Source of the DNA: Pseudomonas sp. P818
GTDB taxonomy: Bacteria; Pseudomonadota; Gammaproteobacteria; Pseudomonadales; Pseudomonadaceae
DNA length: 64,000 nucleotides
Reading direction: 5' to 3'
Assembly: GCF_000418555.1 (NCBI RefSeq)
Contig: NZ_ATKM01000011.1
Coordinates: 496,001 to 560,000, forward strand
Part shown: positions 37,149-45,935 of the stretch, in pieces
How positions within the stretch are numbered: the stretch's first letter is position 1
Layout of the letters: each line of letters starts with the position of its first letter
Program-made: the position numbers and the translations under genes
The notes under the pieces: model-generated
The model's database searches: none
The model's input: only the letters and a program-made list of their open reading frames with translations
Told to the model about the DNA's origin: nothing

Positions 37149-37975
37149 GGCTGCGCGGTGCTCCAGTCGATCAGGTGCAGCTGCCAGGTGGCGAGAATCA
37201 CCAGGCCAAACGCGATGCGATACCAGGCGAAGACTGCGTAACTGTGGCTGGTGATGAACTTGAGCAGCGCACGTACAGTGATCATCGCGACGATGAAAGT
37301 GCTGACGAAACCGATGGCGAAGATCGGCAGGTCGCTCATCTGCAAGATGTCGCGATACTTGATCAGCGAATAAACCGTGGCTGCCACCATGGTCGGCATC
37401 GCCAGAAAGAAGGAGAACTCGGTCGCTGCCTTGCGCGAAAGGCCGAATACCAGACCGCCGATAATGGTGGCCCCCGAGCGCGATGTACCCGGAATCAACG
37501 CCAGACATTGCGCAAAGCCGACCTTCAATGCCAGTTTCCAGGTCATGTCGTCGACCGATTCGGCCTTGATCGCGTGTTCGCGCTTCTCCGCCCAGAGCAT
37601 GATGATGCCGCCGATGATCAACGCCATGGCGACCGTGATCGGATTGAACAGCCAGTGCTCGATCAGATCGGCGAAGGCCAGGCCGAAGATCACTGCCGGG
37701 ATGAATGCCAACAACAGATTGAAGGTAAAACGCTGGGCTTTAGGGTCGTTGGGCAGCCCCACTACCACACCGAGCACCTTGGCTCGAAACTCCCAAATCA
37801 CCGCCAGGATGGCGCCAAGCTGGATGATGATCTTGAACGCGGTTGCCTCTTCCCCTGTGAACCCCAACAGGTCTCCGACCACGATCAGGTGCCCGGTACT
37901 GGAAATGGGCAAAAACTCGGTCAGGCCTTCCACTATGCCCAGAATCAGGGCCTGAAAGGCCATCCAGATATCCAT
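37145..37975 (-). CDS. uppP: Undecaprenyl-diphosphatase
   Basis: A 276-residue polytopic BacA/UppP enzyme that dephosphorylates undecaprenyl pyrophosphate to recycle the lipid carrier for peptidoglycan. Both active-site motifs are present: [14 protein letters not shown] near the N-terminus and [13 protein letters not shown] in the middle. The ATG at 37975 has GGGGGA just upstream and is preferred to one 27 bases earlier. Extra copies can give bacitracin resistance. Confidence 0.93.
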   Translation of the reverse strand: MDIWMAFQALILGIVEGLTEFLPISSTGHLIVVGDLLGFTGEEATAFKIIIQLGAILAVIWEFRAKVLGVVVGLPNDPKAQRFTFNLLLAFIPAVIFGLAFADLIEHWLFNPITVAMALIIGGIIMLWAEKREHAIKAESVDDMTWKLALKVGFAQCLALIPGTSRSGATIIGGLVFGLSRKAATEFSFFLAMPTMVAATVYSLIKYRDILQMSDLPIFAIGFVSTFIVAMITVRALLKFITSHSYAVFAWYRIAFGLVILATWQLHLIDWSTAQP

Positions 37976-38225
37976 CAAATCCCCCAAAGCGCGGCAACTC
38001 ACCTGCGCGTAAAACTAGAACGTGGAACACAGGTCCCGCAGTGGGACATAAACCCGCTGCGGAGGTTCCTCGCGTAGGTCTGGCTCGGTGCCCGTTCAGG
38101 CTCTGCACCGAGCTGCCGAAATGCTATCAGACAACTAGAGTGAATAATGTCGCGATGTGACAGTATTGCCTCGCGCATCCAGGGTCACCCTGACGCCGAC
38201 GGTCACGACAATCAGGAACTCGTCC

Positions 38226-38312
38226 ATGAACCGCTCATGCAGTCTTCGTATCGGTCACCGGCCTTGGCTGATTCTGGCGCTGGCCATGCTCACACTGGTG
38301 AGGCGCGCATGA
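38226..38312 (+). CDS. Candidate 28-residue membrane peptide, coupled to the next gene
   Basis: AGGA (38212-38215) stands ten bases before an ATG that opens a 28-residue frame with basic residues and one hydrophobic segment (PWLILALAMLTLV). Its TGA overlaps the ATG of the next gene by ATGA. The layout suggests either a coupled leader peptide or a tiny membrane protein. It is too short to rule out chance. Confidence 0.35.
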   Translation: MNRSCSLRIGHRPWLILALAMLTLVRRA

Positions 38313-38923
38313 GCAGCATGCAGCATCAGGAGGTCGATTTCAGTCGACCGCAGAACCAGGATCTGATCTGGGACCTCGACAGCATGGCCCGGCGCGAGCT
38401 GGCCGAGCGCTTCATCAAGCTGTTCGAGAACCGTCTGTGTGTCTATTCCGAATCGGTGGGCCAGTTGTACACCAACTACAGCCTGCACTTCCCCAGCGAT
38501 CTGGGCCGCAAGATGGTGGTGCTGCCCAACCCTTACGCCTTCCACGACACCCTGCACGGCATCGACAGCCAGGCCATTCGCAAGACAGGCCTCTGCGTGC
38601 TGCCCGGCAAGGTGCTGGGAAAACCCGGACTGCTGCTCAGCACCCAGATCAGGGACGGTGGCCCGGCGCCCAAGACCATGGCGTTCAAACCGGCACTGGC
38701 ACAGATCATCAGCAACCAGAAGAAAATCGGTGATCTGTTCCTGCCCGTACTGATGAAGGGCGATCTACGCGAGTTCGACCAGCAGATGCCCTACATTCAC
38801 CTGCACCGCCTGCAACTGGCGCGCCTGGAACGCTTGTCGAGCTTCGAGCGCGACGACATCCAGCAAACCATCACGCGCAAGCTGCTGATGCTCTATCGCC
38901 AGGCCGACAGCCTGGTGTGCTGA
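38309..38923 (+). CDS. Hypothetical protein (204 aa)
   Basis: I do not recognise the family. The protein is soluble and lacks a signal peptide. The most distinctive stretches are LYTNYSLHFPSDLGRKMVVL, DTLHGIDSQAIRKTGLCVLP and MPYIHLHRLQLARLERL, and the last 30 residues are helical. The start at 38309 is chosen because it overlaps the small upstream frame and lies close to a GGTGAGG sequence; a longer frame from 38147 adds a low-complexity region. It stands alone between uppP and pnuC. Confidence 0.6.
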   Translation: MSSMQHQEVDFSRPQNQDLIWDLDSMARRELAERFIKLFENRLCVYSESVGQLYTNYSLHFPSDLGRKMVVLPNPYAFHDTLHGIDSQAIRKTGLCVLPGKVLGKPGLLLSTQIRDGGPAPKTMAFKPALAQIISNQKKIGDLFLPVLMKGDLREFDQQMPYIHLHRLQLARLERLSSFERDDIQQTITRKLLMLYRQADSLVC

Positions 38924-38973
38924 GCCGCCCACATCAGTACAATCGCCCTCCTTTCCCTGTTTGAGAGCGCCGC

Positions 38974-39543
38974 ATGTCCTGGCTCGAACTCATTGCTGCC
39001 GGGCTCGGCATCGTCGCGGTATGGCTGACCGTCAGGCAGAACCCCTGGTGCTGGCCCATCGGTTTGATCATGGTGCTGCTCTACGCCTGGCTGTTCTATG
39101 ACTGGCGGCTGTATTCCAATCTGCTCCTGCAACTGTTGTTCGCCGCACTGCAGCTTTACGGTTGGTGGCAGTGGACCCGAGGGGGCGAGCGTCACGATGG
39201 GCGCAAGGTCAGCCGCCTGGGTGTAGTCGCAGTTCTGACTGGCTTGCTGATCGGCGCGCTCGGTGCTGGGTTGCTCGGTTACCTTATGGCCACTTATACC
39301 GATGCCAGCTCACCCTGGCTGGACTCGGCGCTGACAGCCTTCAGCCTGGTCGCACAGCTGTGGATGGCGCAAAAGCGCCTGCAATGCTGGGCTCTGTGGG
39401 TGGTGGTGGACCTCTGCTACGTGGCGTTCTTCCTTTATAGCGAGCTGTATCTCACTGCGGCTCTCTATGCTGCCTTCACCGCCCTGGCAGTCAGCGGCTG
39501 GCTGAGCTGGCGCCGCGACCCGGCGTTGCACTACGCATCATGA
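38974..39543 (+). CDS. pnuC: Nicotinamide riboside/mononucleotide transporter PnuC
   Basis: A 189-residue inner-membrane carrier with about seven helices. It has the family signatures WLTVRQNPWCWPIGL and LLQLLFAALQLYGWWQW in the first half and LQCWALWVVVDLCYV in the second. PnuC passes nicotinamide riboside by facilitated diffusion and depends on a cytoplasmic kinase to trap it. That kinase is probably the next gene, which overlaps by ATGA. No riboswitch was recognised upstream. Confidence 0.9.
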   Translation: MSWLELIAAGLGIVAVWLTVRQNPWCWPIGLIMVLLYAWLFYDWRLYSNLLLQLLFAALQLYGWWQWTRGGERHDGRKVSRLGVVAVLTGLLIGALGAGLLGYLMATYTDASSPWLDSALTAFSLVAQLWMAQKRLQCWALWVVVDLCYVAFFLYSELYLTAALYAAFTALAVSGWLSWRRDPALHYAS

Positions 39544-40061
39544 AAGTACTGGTACTGACCGGGCCGGAGTCCAGCGGCAAAAGCTGGCTCGCGGGGGAAA
39601 TACAGACGCGCTTCGGTGGCCTGGTGGTGGGCGAGTACGTTCGCCATTTCATCGACGAACAACGGCGCGATACCTGCTACGCCGATATAGCCACGATCGC
39701 CCGTGGGCAGCTGGCCTGGGAAGATGCCGCAAGGGCAGCCAAACCCTCGCTGCTGATTCTCGACACACACCTGTTGAGCAACATGCTGTGGAGTCGATGC
39801 CTGTTCGGTGATTGTCCAGGCTGGATGGAAAACGAATTGCTTGCACGTCGCTACGACCAGCACCTGCTGCTCGACCCTGCGGGCGTGCCATGGATAGAGG
39901 ATGGCCAGCGCTGCCAGCCGCAACTGGCTGAACGCCAGGCTTTTCATCGGGCCTGTCGGGACTGGCTAATGAAGCACGACCAGCCCTTCAGCGAGTTGTC
40001 CGGCAGCTGGAGCGAACGGCGCAACGCAGCGCTGGAGCAGGTCGCAGCGCTGCTCAGCTGA
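39540..40061 (+). CDS. NadR-like ribosylnicotinamide kinase/ATPase
   Basis: A 173-residue P-loop protein equivalent to the kinase domain of NadR, lacking its adenylyltransferase part. Walker A is TGPESSGKSW at the N-terminus, and VGEYVRHFIDEQ and LLILDTHLLSNML match this family. Coupling to pnuC supports phosphorylation of imported nicotinamide riboside in NAD salvage. Its end overlaps the convergent DUF3429 gene by eight bases. Confidence 0.85.
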   Translation: MKVLVLTGPESSGKSWLAGEIQTRFGGLVVGEYVRHFIDEQRRDTCYADIATIARGQLAWEDAARAAKPSLLILDTHLLSNMLWSRCLFGDCPGWMENELLARRYDQHLLLDPAGVPWIEDGQRCQPQLAERQAFHRACRDWLMKHDQPFSELSGSWSERRNAALEQVAALLS

Positions 40062-40521
40062 TCAGTACACTGGCCCAAGCCACTAGCAGGCTCAGGCACA
40101 CCACCAGCGTCAGCGGTGTACGCAGTGCCGGATACCATTGTGGTGCCAGCCCGACGCGTACTGCGTGCATATCGGCCAGATACAGTCCGATGAAGGAGAA
40201 CAGGAAGATCGGCAGCGACAGGCCCATCGGCAAGCCACCTGCCAGTGCAGCCCAACCCAGCAAAGGCGGGATTACCGAAAGCCCCAGCTGCAGCTTGGCA
40301 TTCTCGTCGGTTTCCTCCGCGCGCATCGCCAAGCCCCAGTGAATGGCGCCCATGAAAGCCAGGATCACTGCCGAGAAATCCAGCAAGGCACCCAGTACGA
40401 AAGGTCGCCAGCCCAAGGGAATCACCCAGATGCCCAGCGCGCCGCCTACGAACGGCACGAGCCCGGCATAACCCAGCAACACGGCCAGTTTCGGCGGCTT
40501 TTCGGCGTCGAACGGGTGCAT
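40054..40521 (-). CDS. DUF3429 membrane protein (155 aa)
   Basis: An inner-membrane protein with about five helices. The conserved LLGYAGLVPFVGGAL and LAFMGAIHWGLAM segments are typical of DUF3429. Function is unknown. The ATG at 40521 has AAGGAG upstream and is preferred to one 33 bases earlier. Confidence 0.85.
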   Translation of the reverse strand: MHPFDAEKPPKLAVLLGYAGLVPFVGGALGIWVIPLGWRPFVLGALLDFSAVILAFMGAIHWGLAMRAEETDENAKLQLGLSVIPPLLGWAALAGGLPMGLSLPIFLFSFIGLYLADMHAVRVGLAPQWYPALRTPLTLVVCLSLLVAWASVLIS

Positions 40522-40589
40522 GAAAGTCTCCTTGGCGATAGATTCGTCGAGCACCTTAGCAGTGTTTCCCGAGCGTTACAGCATGTGCC

Positions 40590-41798
40590 TCAGCGCAAAC
40601 GATGCTTGTGCAGCAGGCGATAGAAGGTCGGCCGCGAAATCCCCAACGTGCGTGCGGCCTGACTCATGTTGTGGGTGTAGCGACCGAGCACATCATTCAG
40701 TGCCTGGCGCTCGGCACGCAGGATGTAGTCCTCCAGCGTCACCGGGGCCTGAATATCGATCTGAACCGGCTGCAAGCCCAGGTCTGCGGCCAGAATCTGC
40801 CGCCCCTGCGCCAGCACCAGAGCGCGAACCACCCGATTGCGCAACTCACGCACGTTGCCCGGCCAGGCATGCGCGGTCATGGCGTTGATCGCCTCCTCGC
40901 TGAAGCGTCGGTATTGGCGCCCGATCACGGCGCCATGCTGCTTGGCGAAATGCTCGGCCAGCAGCAATTGATCGCCAGGATGCTCGCGCAGAGCCGGCGT
41001 GTGCAGTTGCTGCGCCGTCAGCAGGTGAAACAGCTCTCGGTTGAAACGCCCGTGCTGCAACGCCTGCATCAGCTCCCCTCGATCCAGCGTCACGAGCGAT
41101 GAACGAGGGTGGGCCAGTAGGTAATTCAGCAGACGCTGCTGCGCGACATCCGGCAGCTCGGTGGCATTTTCAAGCACAACGGTGGTGGCGCTCGACGCGG
41201 CCAGGTTAGCGTCATCGAAAGACTCCGCACCATCCATAAGGCGCAGGGCCTTTGCCCGACGCGGTGAGCGCAGATGGAGCAAATGCGTCAGCAGATGCTT
41301 GCCGCTGCCCCGCTCGCCACTGACCAGCAGCGGTCCGTCGCCACGACTCAGGCGATCCACCTGTTTGCGCAGGTCTCGCACCGCGCCACTGTTACCCAGA
41401 AACTGCAGCGACTGCCGCGCAGCCTTTAACCTGCGCAGACGGGTAACGGCTTGTGCCTGCTGCAGGGTTTCCATCAGCCGCGGAACTTCCAGGGGCAGCG
41501 AGAGTATGGCGAAGAACCACTCGCCGGCGAGTTCTTCGCTGTCGAACAGTCTCGGTCGCTGAGGATTCACCAACGCCACGCAAGCAAGCCCTGTGCGCTG
41601 CAGGTGCTTGAGCATCTTGCGCTCAGGTCGCTGATCGAGAAGCAGCACAAGTGCATCCGCCTCATGACCTGCGCAGGTCTCAGCCGTACAGCGCTGCACC
41701 ATCCAGCCCGCAGCCTGCAGAGGCTGAATCAACGCTTCGCATGCCGCGAAAGGTTCGAGCACCAGTAAACGCCGGGATACGACGGAAACAGCCTGCAT
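40590..41798 (-). CDS. VpsR-like regulator with degenerate AAA+ domain
   Basis: A 402-residue regulator in three parts: a VpsR-type N-terminal domain (1 to about 120), a sigma-54 activator-like AAA+ domain (about 135-330) and a Fis-type helix-turn-helix (SQAARTLGISRPTFYRLL at the C-terminus). Walker A is present (GERGSGKH). Walker B is altered (VVLENATEL in place of FLDEI), and the GAFTGA loop needed to contact sigma-54 is missing. It is therefore likely to act on sigma-70 promoters, as VpsR does. It is divergent from the RoxA-like gene, a candidate target. Confidence 0.85.
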   Translation of the reverse strand: MQAVSVVSRRLLVLEPFAACEALIQPLQAAGWMVQRCTAETCAGHEADALVLLLDQRPERKMLKHLQRTGLACVALVNPQRPRLFDSEELAGEWFFAILSLPLEVPRLMETLQQAQAVTRLRRLKAARQSLQFLGNSGAVRDLRKQVDRLSRGDGPLLVSGERGSGKHLLTHLLHLRSPRRAKALRLMDGAESFDDANLAASSATTVVLENATELPDVAQQRLLNYLLAHPRSSLVTLDRGELMQALQHGRFNRELFHLLTAQQLHTPALREHPGDQLLLAEHFAKQHGAVIGRQYRRFSEEAINAMTAHAWPGNVRELRNRVVRALVLAQGRQILAADLGLQPVQIDIQAPVTLEDYILRAERQALNDVLGRYTHNMSQAARTLGISRPTFYRLLHKHRLR

Positions 41799-42024
41799 AC
41801 TCCATCCTTGGCGCCATTATTTTGTAATTCCAATAAAAACAATGCTTTGGCGCGCACAACTGTAACGCTAGCAAGAACTTTGACGCTTAATGGAACATTT
41901 CTCTATAAGCCTTGTTCCTGTGGGTTATTGCGCAGTTTTTATGATCGCAGCGATGGCACCTTGCCAATAGCCTGCAGTCTTGGCATAACGACCCATCAAC
42001 AAGAACGCCACAAGGATGTTTCCG
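41799..42024. other. AT-richer divergent promoter region
   Basis: This 226-base region separates the VpsR-like regulator from the RoxA-like gene and is more AT-rich than its surroundings. No gene, hairpin or clear -24/-12 promoter was found. Confidence 0.4.
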
Positions 42025-43899
42025 ATGCGTCTGCTGCGCCGTACTCTCAAACTCGTGATCCTGCTGGCACTGATCGGCCTGGCGGTGGTGCTGTATTACG
42101 TGGCCAACCCCAACCTGCCGACCTACCAGCAGCCCAACGAGCTGCACTATCTGCAGCAATGGAGTGACGAGCAGCGCCAGACCTATTACTACACGCCACA
42201 AGGCACCACGGTGAAAGGTCTGCGCTACGACTGGTTCACAGCGCTGGAAATGCCATTCGGCACGGAAAGGTTCGCTCGCCTCGATTATCTTGCCCGCTTC
42301 GGTTTTCTCACCGATCCCAAGCAACAGCCAAGCGCGCTCAACCCCGGCAATCTGCCCGTTGGCTTCACTCGCCATCAGGACAGCGAGAGCGGCGAACACT
42401 TTCTCGACATCAGTTGCGCCGCCTGCCACACCGGTGAGCTGCGCTACAAAGGCCACGCCGTACGCATCGACGGCGGCGCCGCCCTGCACTCGCTGGCATC
42501 CACCGTACCGACTCTGCGCGGTGGCGGCTTCGGCCAGGCTTTGGGTATGAGCATGGCGTTCACTTACTACAACCCGCTGAAGTTCCGTCGTTTCGCTCAG
42601 CAAGTTCTGGGCGACCAGTATGAGCAGGGGCGTGATCAGCTGCGCGAGGAATTCAAGCAGGTACTCGATCGGCTGCTGGCCACCGCGTACAACGACTGGC
42701 ATCGCGGCCTTTACCCGACCGAAGAAGGTTTTGGCCGCACCGATGCGTTCGGGCGTATCGCCAATACGGTTTTTGGTGATGCCCTGGACGAAGCCAACTA
42801 CCGCGTCGCCGATGCCCCGGTTAGCTATCCGCACCTCTGGGACATCTGGAAGTTCGACTGGGTGCAATGGAACGGCTCGGCCATGCAGCCCATGGCGCGC
42901 AACGTCGGCGAGGCCCTGGGCGTCGGCGCCAGCCTGCATCTGCTCGACGAACAGGGTAAAGGCGTCACCGAGGCGGATCGCTACGCCTCCAGCGTGCGCC
43001 TGCACGATCTGTATACCCTCGAGGAAACCCTGAAGCGACTGCAGCCACCCAAGTGGCCAGAGGCTGTATTGGGCAAGGTTGACCTGCCCCTGGCCAGTCG
43101 CGGCAAGGCCCTCTACAGCGAAAACTGCGCCTACTGCCACGCACCTGATCCCAAGCCCCGCGACCAGCGCCTGGCGCCGTCACGCGACCCCGAATGGAGG
43201 ATGCGAGTGGTGCCGATCAGCATAGTTGGCACAGACCCGACCACCGCCGACAACATCGCCGATCATCGTTTCGACATCAGCCGCCTGGGCTGGACCAAGG
43301 CCGAGTTGTCGAAGCTTGACGTACGGCTGTACGGGGCCAGTCTCGACGACGTCGACTTCAAGAGCATTTCCAGCGCCAAAGCCCTGGCCTACATCACCGC
43401 CTACGTGGAAAACCGCGCCTATCAGGACGCCGGTATCGGACCACGCCAGCGCCAGGAAATGGACGGCTACGGCCTGCCCATCGGTGTTCAGGAGAAGCGC
43501 GGCTACAAGGCGCGCCCGCTGGACGGCATCTGGGCCACCCCGCCCTTCCTCCATAACGGTTCGGTGCCCAATCTGTTCGAGTTGCTCTCCCCCGTTTACG
43601 AGCGGCAGACCCGGTTCTGGGTCGGCAACTTCGAATACGACCCGGTACGGGTGGGCTATCGCAGCGAAGAGTTCGAGGGTGGCTTCCTGCTCGACACCCG
43701 CGTCACCGGCAATGGCAACGGCGGCCATGAATTCCGCGACGGTTGCCGCCAGGAAGGCGTGATCGGCCGCGCCCTGTCGCCTGACGAGCGTCTGGCGCTG
43801 ATCGAATACCTCAAGGTACTTGGCAATGCCGAACTGGAAACCCAGCTCAGCGACGTGCCGGCGCGCCCCTGGACGCCCGGCCCGAGCTGCGAAGGCTGA
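42025..43899 (+). CDS. RoxA-like membrane-anchored di-heme cytochrome c
   Basis: A 624-residue protein with an N-terminal membrane anchor (LKLVILLALIGLAVVLYYVA) and a large periplasmic part. Two c-type heme sites are visible: CAACH at about 131-135 and CAYCH at about 368-372. Size and layout fit the RoxA/di-heme peroxidase-like family, whose members include rubber oxygenases and the oleate-oxidising di-heme enzymes of Pseudomonas. The substrate here is unknown. The ATG at 42025 is preferred because AAGGA lies nine bases upstream; an ATG at 42016 abuts that site. The catalase-like gene follows 30 bases downstream. Confidence 0.82.
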   Translation: MRLLRRTLKLVILLALIGLAVVLYYVANPNLPTYQQPNELHYLQQWSDEQRQTYYYTPQGTTVKGLRYDWFTALEMPFGTERFARLDYLARFGFLTDPKQQPSALNPGNLPVGFTRHQDSESGEHFLDISCAACHTGELRYKGHAVRIDGGAALHSLASTVPTLRGGGFGQALGMSMAFTYYNPLKFRRFAQQVLGDQYEQGRDQLREEFKQVLDRLLATAYNDWHRGLYPTEEGFGRTDAFGRIANTVFGDALDEANYRVADAPVSYPHLWDIWKFDWVQWNGSAMQPMARNVGEALGVGASLHLLDEQGKGVTEADRYASSVRLHDLYTLEETLKRLQPPKWPEAVLGKVDLPLASRGKALYSENCAYCHAPDPKPRDQRLAPSRDPEWRMRVVPISIVGTDPTTADNIADHRFDISRLGWTKAELSKLDVRLYGASLDDVDFKSISSAKALAYITAYVENRAYQDAGIGPRQRQEMDGYGLPIGVQEKRGYKARPLDGIWATPPFLHNGSVPNLFELLSPVYERQTRFWVGNFEYDPVRVGYRSEEFEGGFLLDTRVTGNGNGGHEFRDGCRQEGVIGRALSPDERLALIEYLKVLGNAELETQLSDVPARPWTPGPSCEG

Positions 43900-43929
43900 T
43901 TTCAACCGATACCTAGAACAAGGATTGCA

Positions 43930-45126
43930 ATGATGTTGAAACGCTTCTGGCTCTGGCTCGGTCGCCTGCTCGGCAAACTGCTGCTCACCGTCGCACTGCT
44001 CGGCCTGGTTGGCTGGGGGCTGGGCGAGGCCTATTACGCCTGGAAATTCTCCGGCCCGGTCTCGACCCAGGAAGAGATCGCCCCGGATGAAGCCGCGCTG
44101 AGCCGGCTAATCATCGAGGATGCCGTACGCATCGTCGAGCAGCACCGCGACAATACCCGCGTGCTGCGCGATGCCCATGCCAAGGCACACGGCTGCGTCA
44201 GGGCCGAAGTGCAGGTGCTCGACACCCTGAACGAATCGCTGCGCCATGGCGTGTTCAGCGAGCCAGGGCATACCTGGCAAGCCTGGATGCGCCTTTCCAA
44301 CGGCAACGCCTACCCCCAGTTCGACCGCGCCCGCGATGCCCGCGGCATGGCCATCAAGCTGCTCGACGTGCCTGGAGAGAAACTCATGAAGAGCCCGGCA
44401 CATGCCGGCGAGCAGGATTTCGTGATGTTCAATCACCCGGCCTTCTTCGTGCGCGACGTCGCCGAATACCGCAGCAACTTCGCCGCCCAGGCCGACGGCA
44501 AGAAGGCTCTGGCGTTCTTCCCCAGCTGGGACCCGCGCAGCTGGGAGATCCGTCATCTGTTCATCGCCCTGAAGACCCTGGCGCCTGCGCCGGAAAGTCC
44601 GGTGGCCACCACCTACAATTCCATCGCGCCATTCAAGCTCGGCGAGCTGAACATCAAGTACCGGGTCATACCGGCTCCGCAGAACTGCCCGCCCTACGAG
44701 CTGCCGGAGCAGAACACCGACCTGCCCAACTTCCTGCGCAATGCGCTTTACCAGCAGCTGTCACTGGACCGCGTACCTGCTTGCTTCGAACTTCAAGTAC
44801 AAAAACAGAACGCGCAGTACTACATGCCCATCGAAGATCCGACAGTGGAATGGAGCGAAAAGATATCGCCCTTTGAAAGCGTCGCACGTATTACCGTGCA
44901 GCCTCAGGACTTCGATAGTCGCGAACAAAACCTCTTCTGCGACAATTTGTCCTTCAATCCCTGGCATGCGTTACCCGAGCACCGCCCTATCGGCGGCATC
45001 AACCGTTTGCGCAAGTCGGTATACGAAGCGGTGAGTGCCTATCGGCAGCAGCGTAACGCTCCAGCCCCCGCTGCGCCTGAGCTGCGACCGATCGACGCGG
45101 AAGCGGGTGCGGAACTTTCGCAGTAA
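43930..45126 (+). CDS. Catalase-like heme protein with N-terminal membrane anchor
   Basis: A 398-residue member of the catalase-related superfamily, shorter than true catalases (about 480 or more). It has an N-terminal membrane helix (LLTVALLGLVGWGLGE). The distal histidine is in DAHAKAHG, the distal asparagine in FVMFNHPAFFVRD, and the probable proximal tyrosine in RLRKSVYEAVSAYR. Related short catalase-like proteins act on organic hydroperoxides. Adjacency to the di-heme oxygenase-like gene suggests that one makes a hydroperoxide and the other converts or removes it, which is inference. Confidence 0.8.
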   Translation: MMLKRFWLWLGRLLGKLLLTVALLGLVGWGLGEAYYAWKFSGPVSTQEEIAPDEAALSRLIIEDAVRIVEQHRDNTRVLRDAHAKAHGCVRAEVQVLDTLNESLRHGVFSEPGHTWQAWMRLSNGNAYPQFDRARDARGMAIKLLDVPGEKLMKSPAHAGEQDFVMFNHPAFFVRDVAEYRSNFAAQADGKKALAFFPSWDPRSWEIRHLFIALKTLAPAPESPVATTYNSIAPFKLGELNIKYRVIPAPQNCPPYELPEQNTDLPNFLRNALYQQLSLDRVPACFELQVQKQNAQYYMPIEDPTVEWSEKISPFESVARITVQPQDFDSREQNLFCDNLSFNPWHALPEHRPIGGINRLRKSVYEAVSAYRQQRNAPAPAAPELRPIDAEAGAELSQ

Positions 45127-45149
45127 AAAGTTGTAATCGGCGAGACGCC

Positions 45150-45193
45150 AAAAGTTTTTATTGAGGCACTTCACACAGCAATAAAACTTTTTT
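45150..45193 (+). terminator. Terminator after the catalase-like gene
   Basis: AAAAGTTTTTATTG (45150-45163) pairs with CAATAAAACTTTT (from 45178), with one bulged base, and ends in a T run. Confidence 0.65.
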
Positions 45194-45297
45194 CAGCGAT
45201 GTGTGACTTATGGGTTCGCTGAGTTCATCAACAGCAATGTAAGGCCAACATGCTGGCCGCAATTAATTGTTGGGATCAACTCGGAGAAACCGAACCC

Positions 45298-45564
45298 ATG
45301 AACACACCGCTGCGTTTCAACGAAGCCCTGCTGATTGCCGATCGCGCCTTCCGCCCGTTCCAGTGCGTGGCTTGGGCTCCGCAGGACGGCACCGGCATCG
45401 TCAACATCAGTGTCATTGACCGCACCAGCACTCGCCTGCTCGGTCGCCAACTGTCCAGCGCCACCTATACCGACCCGCAACAGCTGGAAGATGCGCTGCA
45501 GAACTCCCGTGACGAACTGCGCAGCCAGGGTTTCGACCTGGCACCATGGAGCATGCCGGAGTAA
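45298..45564 (+). CDS. Small hypothetical protein (88 aa)
   Basis: A compact soluble protein (MNTPLRFNEALLIADRAFRP to WSMPE) without motifs I recognise. The alternating pattern in NISVIDRTSTRLLG suggests a small alpha/beta fold. GGAGA lies about eleven bases before the ATG at 45298; an in-frame ATG at 45250 has no ribosome site. It is followed by the DUF1272 gene after 92 bases. Confidence 0.65.
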   Translation: MNTPLRFNEALLIADRAFRPFQCVAWAPQDGTGIVNISVIDRTSTRLLGRQLSSATYTDPQQLEDALQNSRDELRSQGFDLAPWSMPE

Positions 45565-45656
45565 GGCCTTTGCGGGGCGCCTTGTGCGCCCCGTTGCGCT
45601 TGGCCCTGGGGAGACTGCAGACTGCTGCAATCGCCCACCATTGCGAGCCTAGCGCC

Positions 45657-45884
45657 ATGCTTGAACTGCGCCCCAACTGCGAGAACTGTGACTGCGATCT
45701 GCCTGCAGCCAGCTCCGACGCGCTGATCTGCTCCTTCGAATGCACCTTCTGCCGCTCCTGCGCAGAGTCGATTCTGGCATTACGCTGCCCGAACTGCGGC
45801 GGCGAACTGGTGAAGCGGCCAATCCGCCCGGCGGAAAAGCTCGAACGTTTTCCCGCTTCCAGCAAACGCGTACTCAAAGCCTGA
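45657..45884 (+). CDS. DUF1272 cysteine-rich protein (75 aa)
   Basis: A small probable zinc protein with eight cysteines: CENCDCDLP at the N-terminus, CSFECTFCRSC in the middle and CPNCGG. This pattern is the DUF1272 family, of unknown function. The ATG at 45657 is chosen because the conserved domain begins there (MLELRPNC). Confidence 0.85.
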   Translation: MLELRPNCENCDCDLPAASSDALICSFECTFCRSCAESILALRCPNCGGELVKRPIRPAEKLERFPASSKRVLKA

Positions 45885-45888
45885 AATG

Positions 45889-45920
45889 AAAAGGGGCGAC
45901 CTCTCGGTCGCCCCTTTTCA
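45889..45920. terminator. Bidirectional terminator between DUF1272 and nfuA
   Basis: AAAAGGGGCGACC (45889-45901) pairs with GGTCGCCCCTTTT (45906-45918) around a four-base loop. A-tracts and T-tracts on both sides let it serve both converging genes. Confidence 0.9.
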
Positions 45921-45935
45921 TGTGCGCTGCGCCTG

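Noticed and set aside
41930..42024. TGGCAC near 41955 as a sigma-54 promoter for the RoxA-like gene
   Set aside because: The GC element expected at -12 is not at the required spacing, and the adjacent regulator lacks the sigma-54 contact loop.
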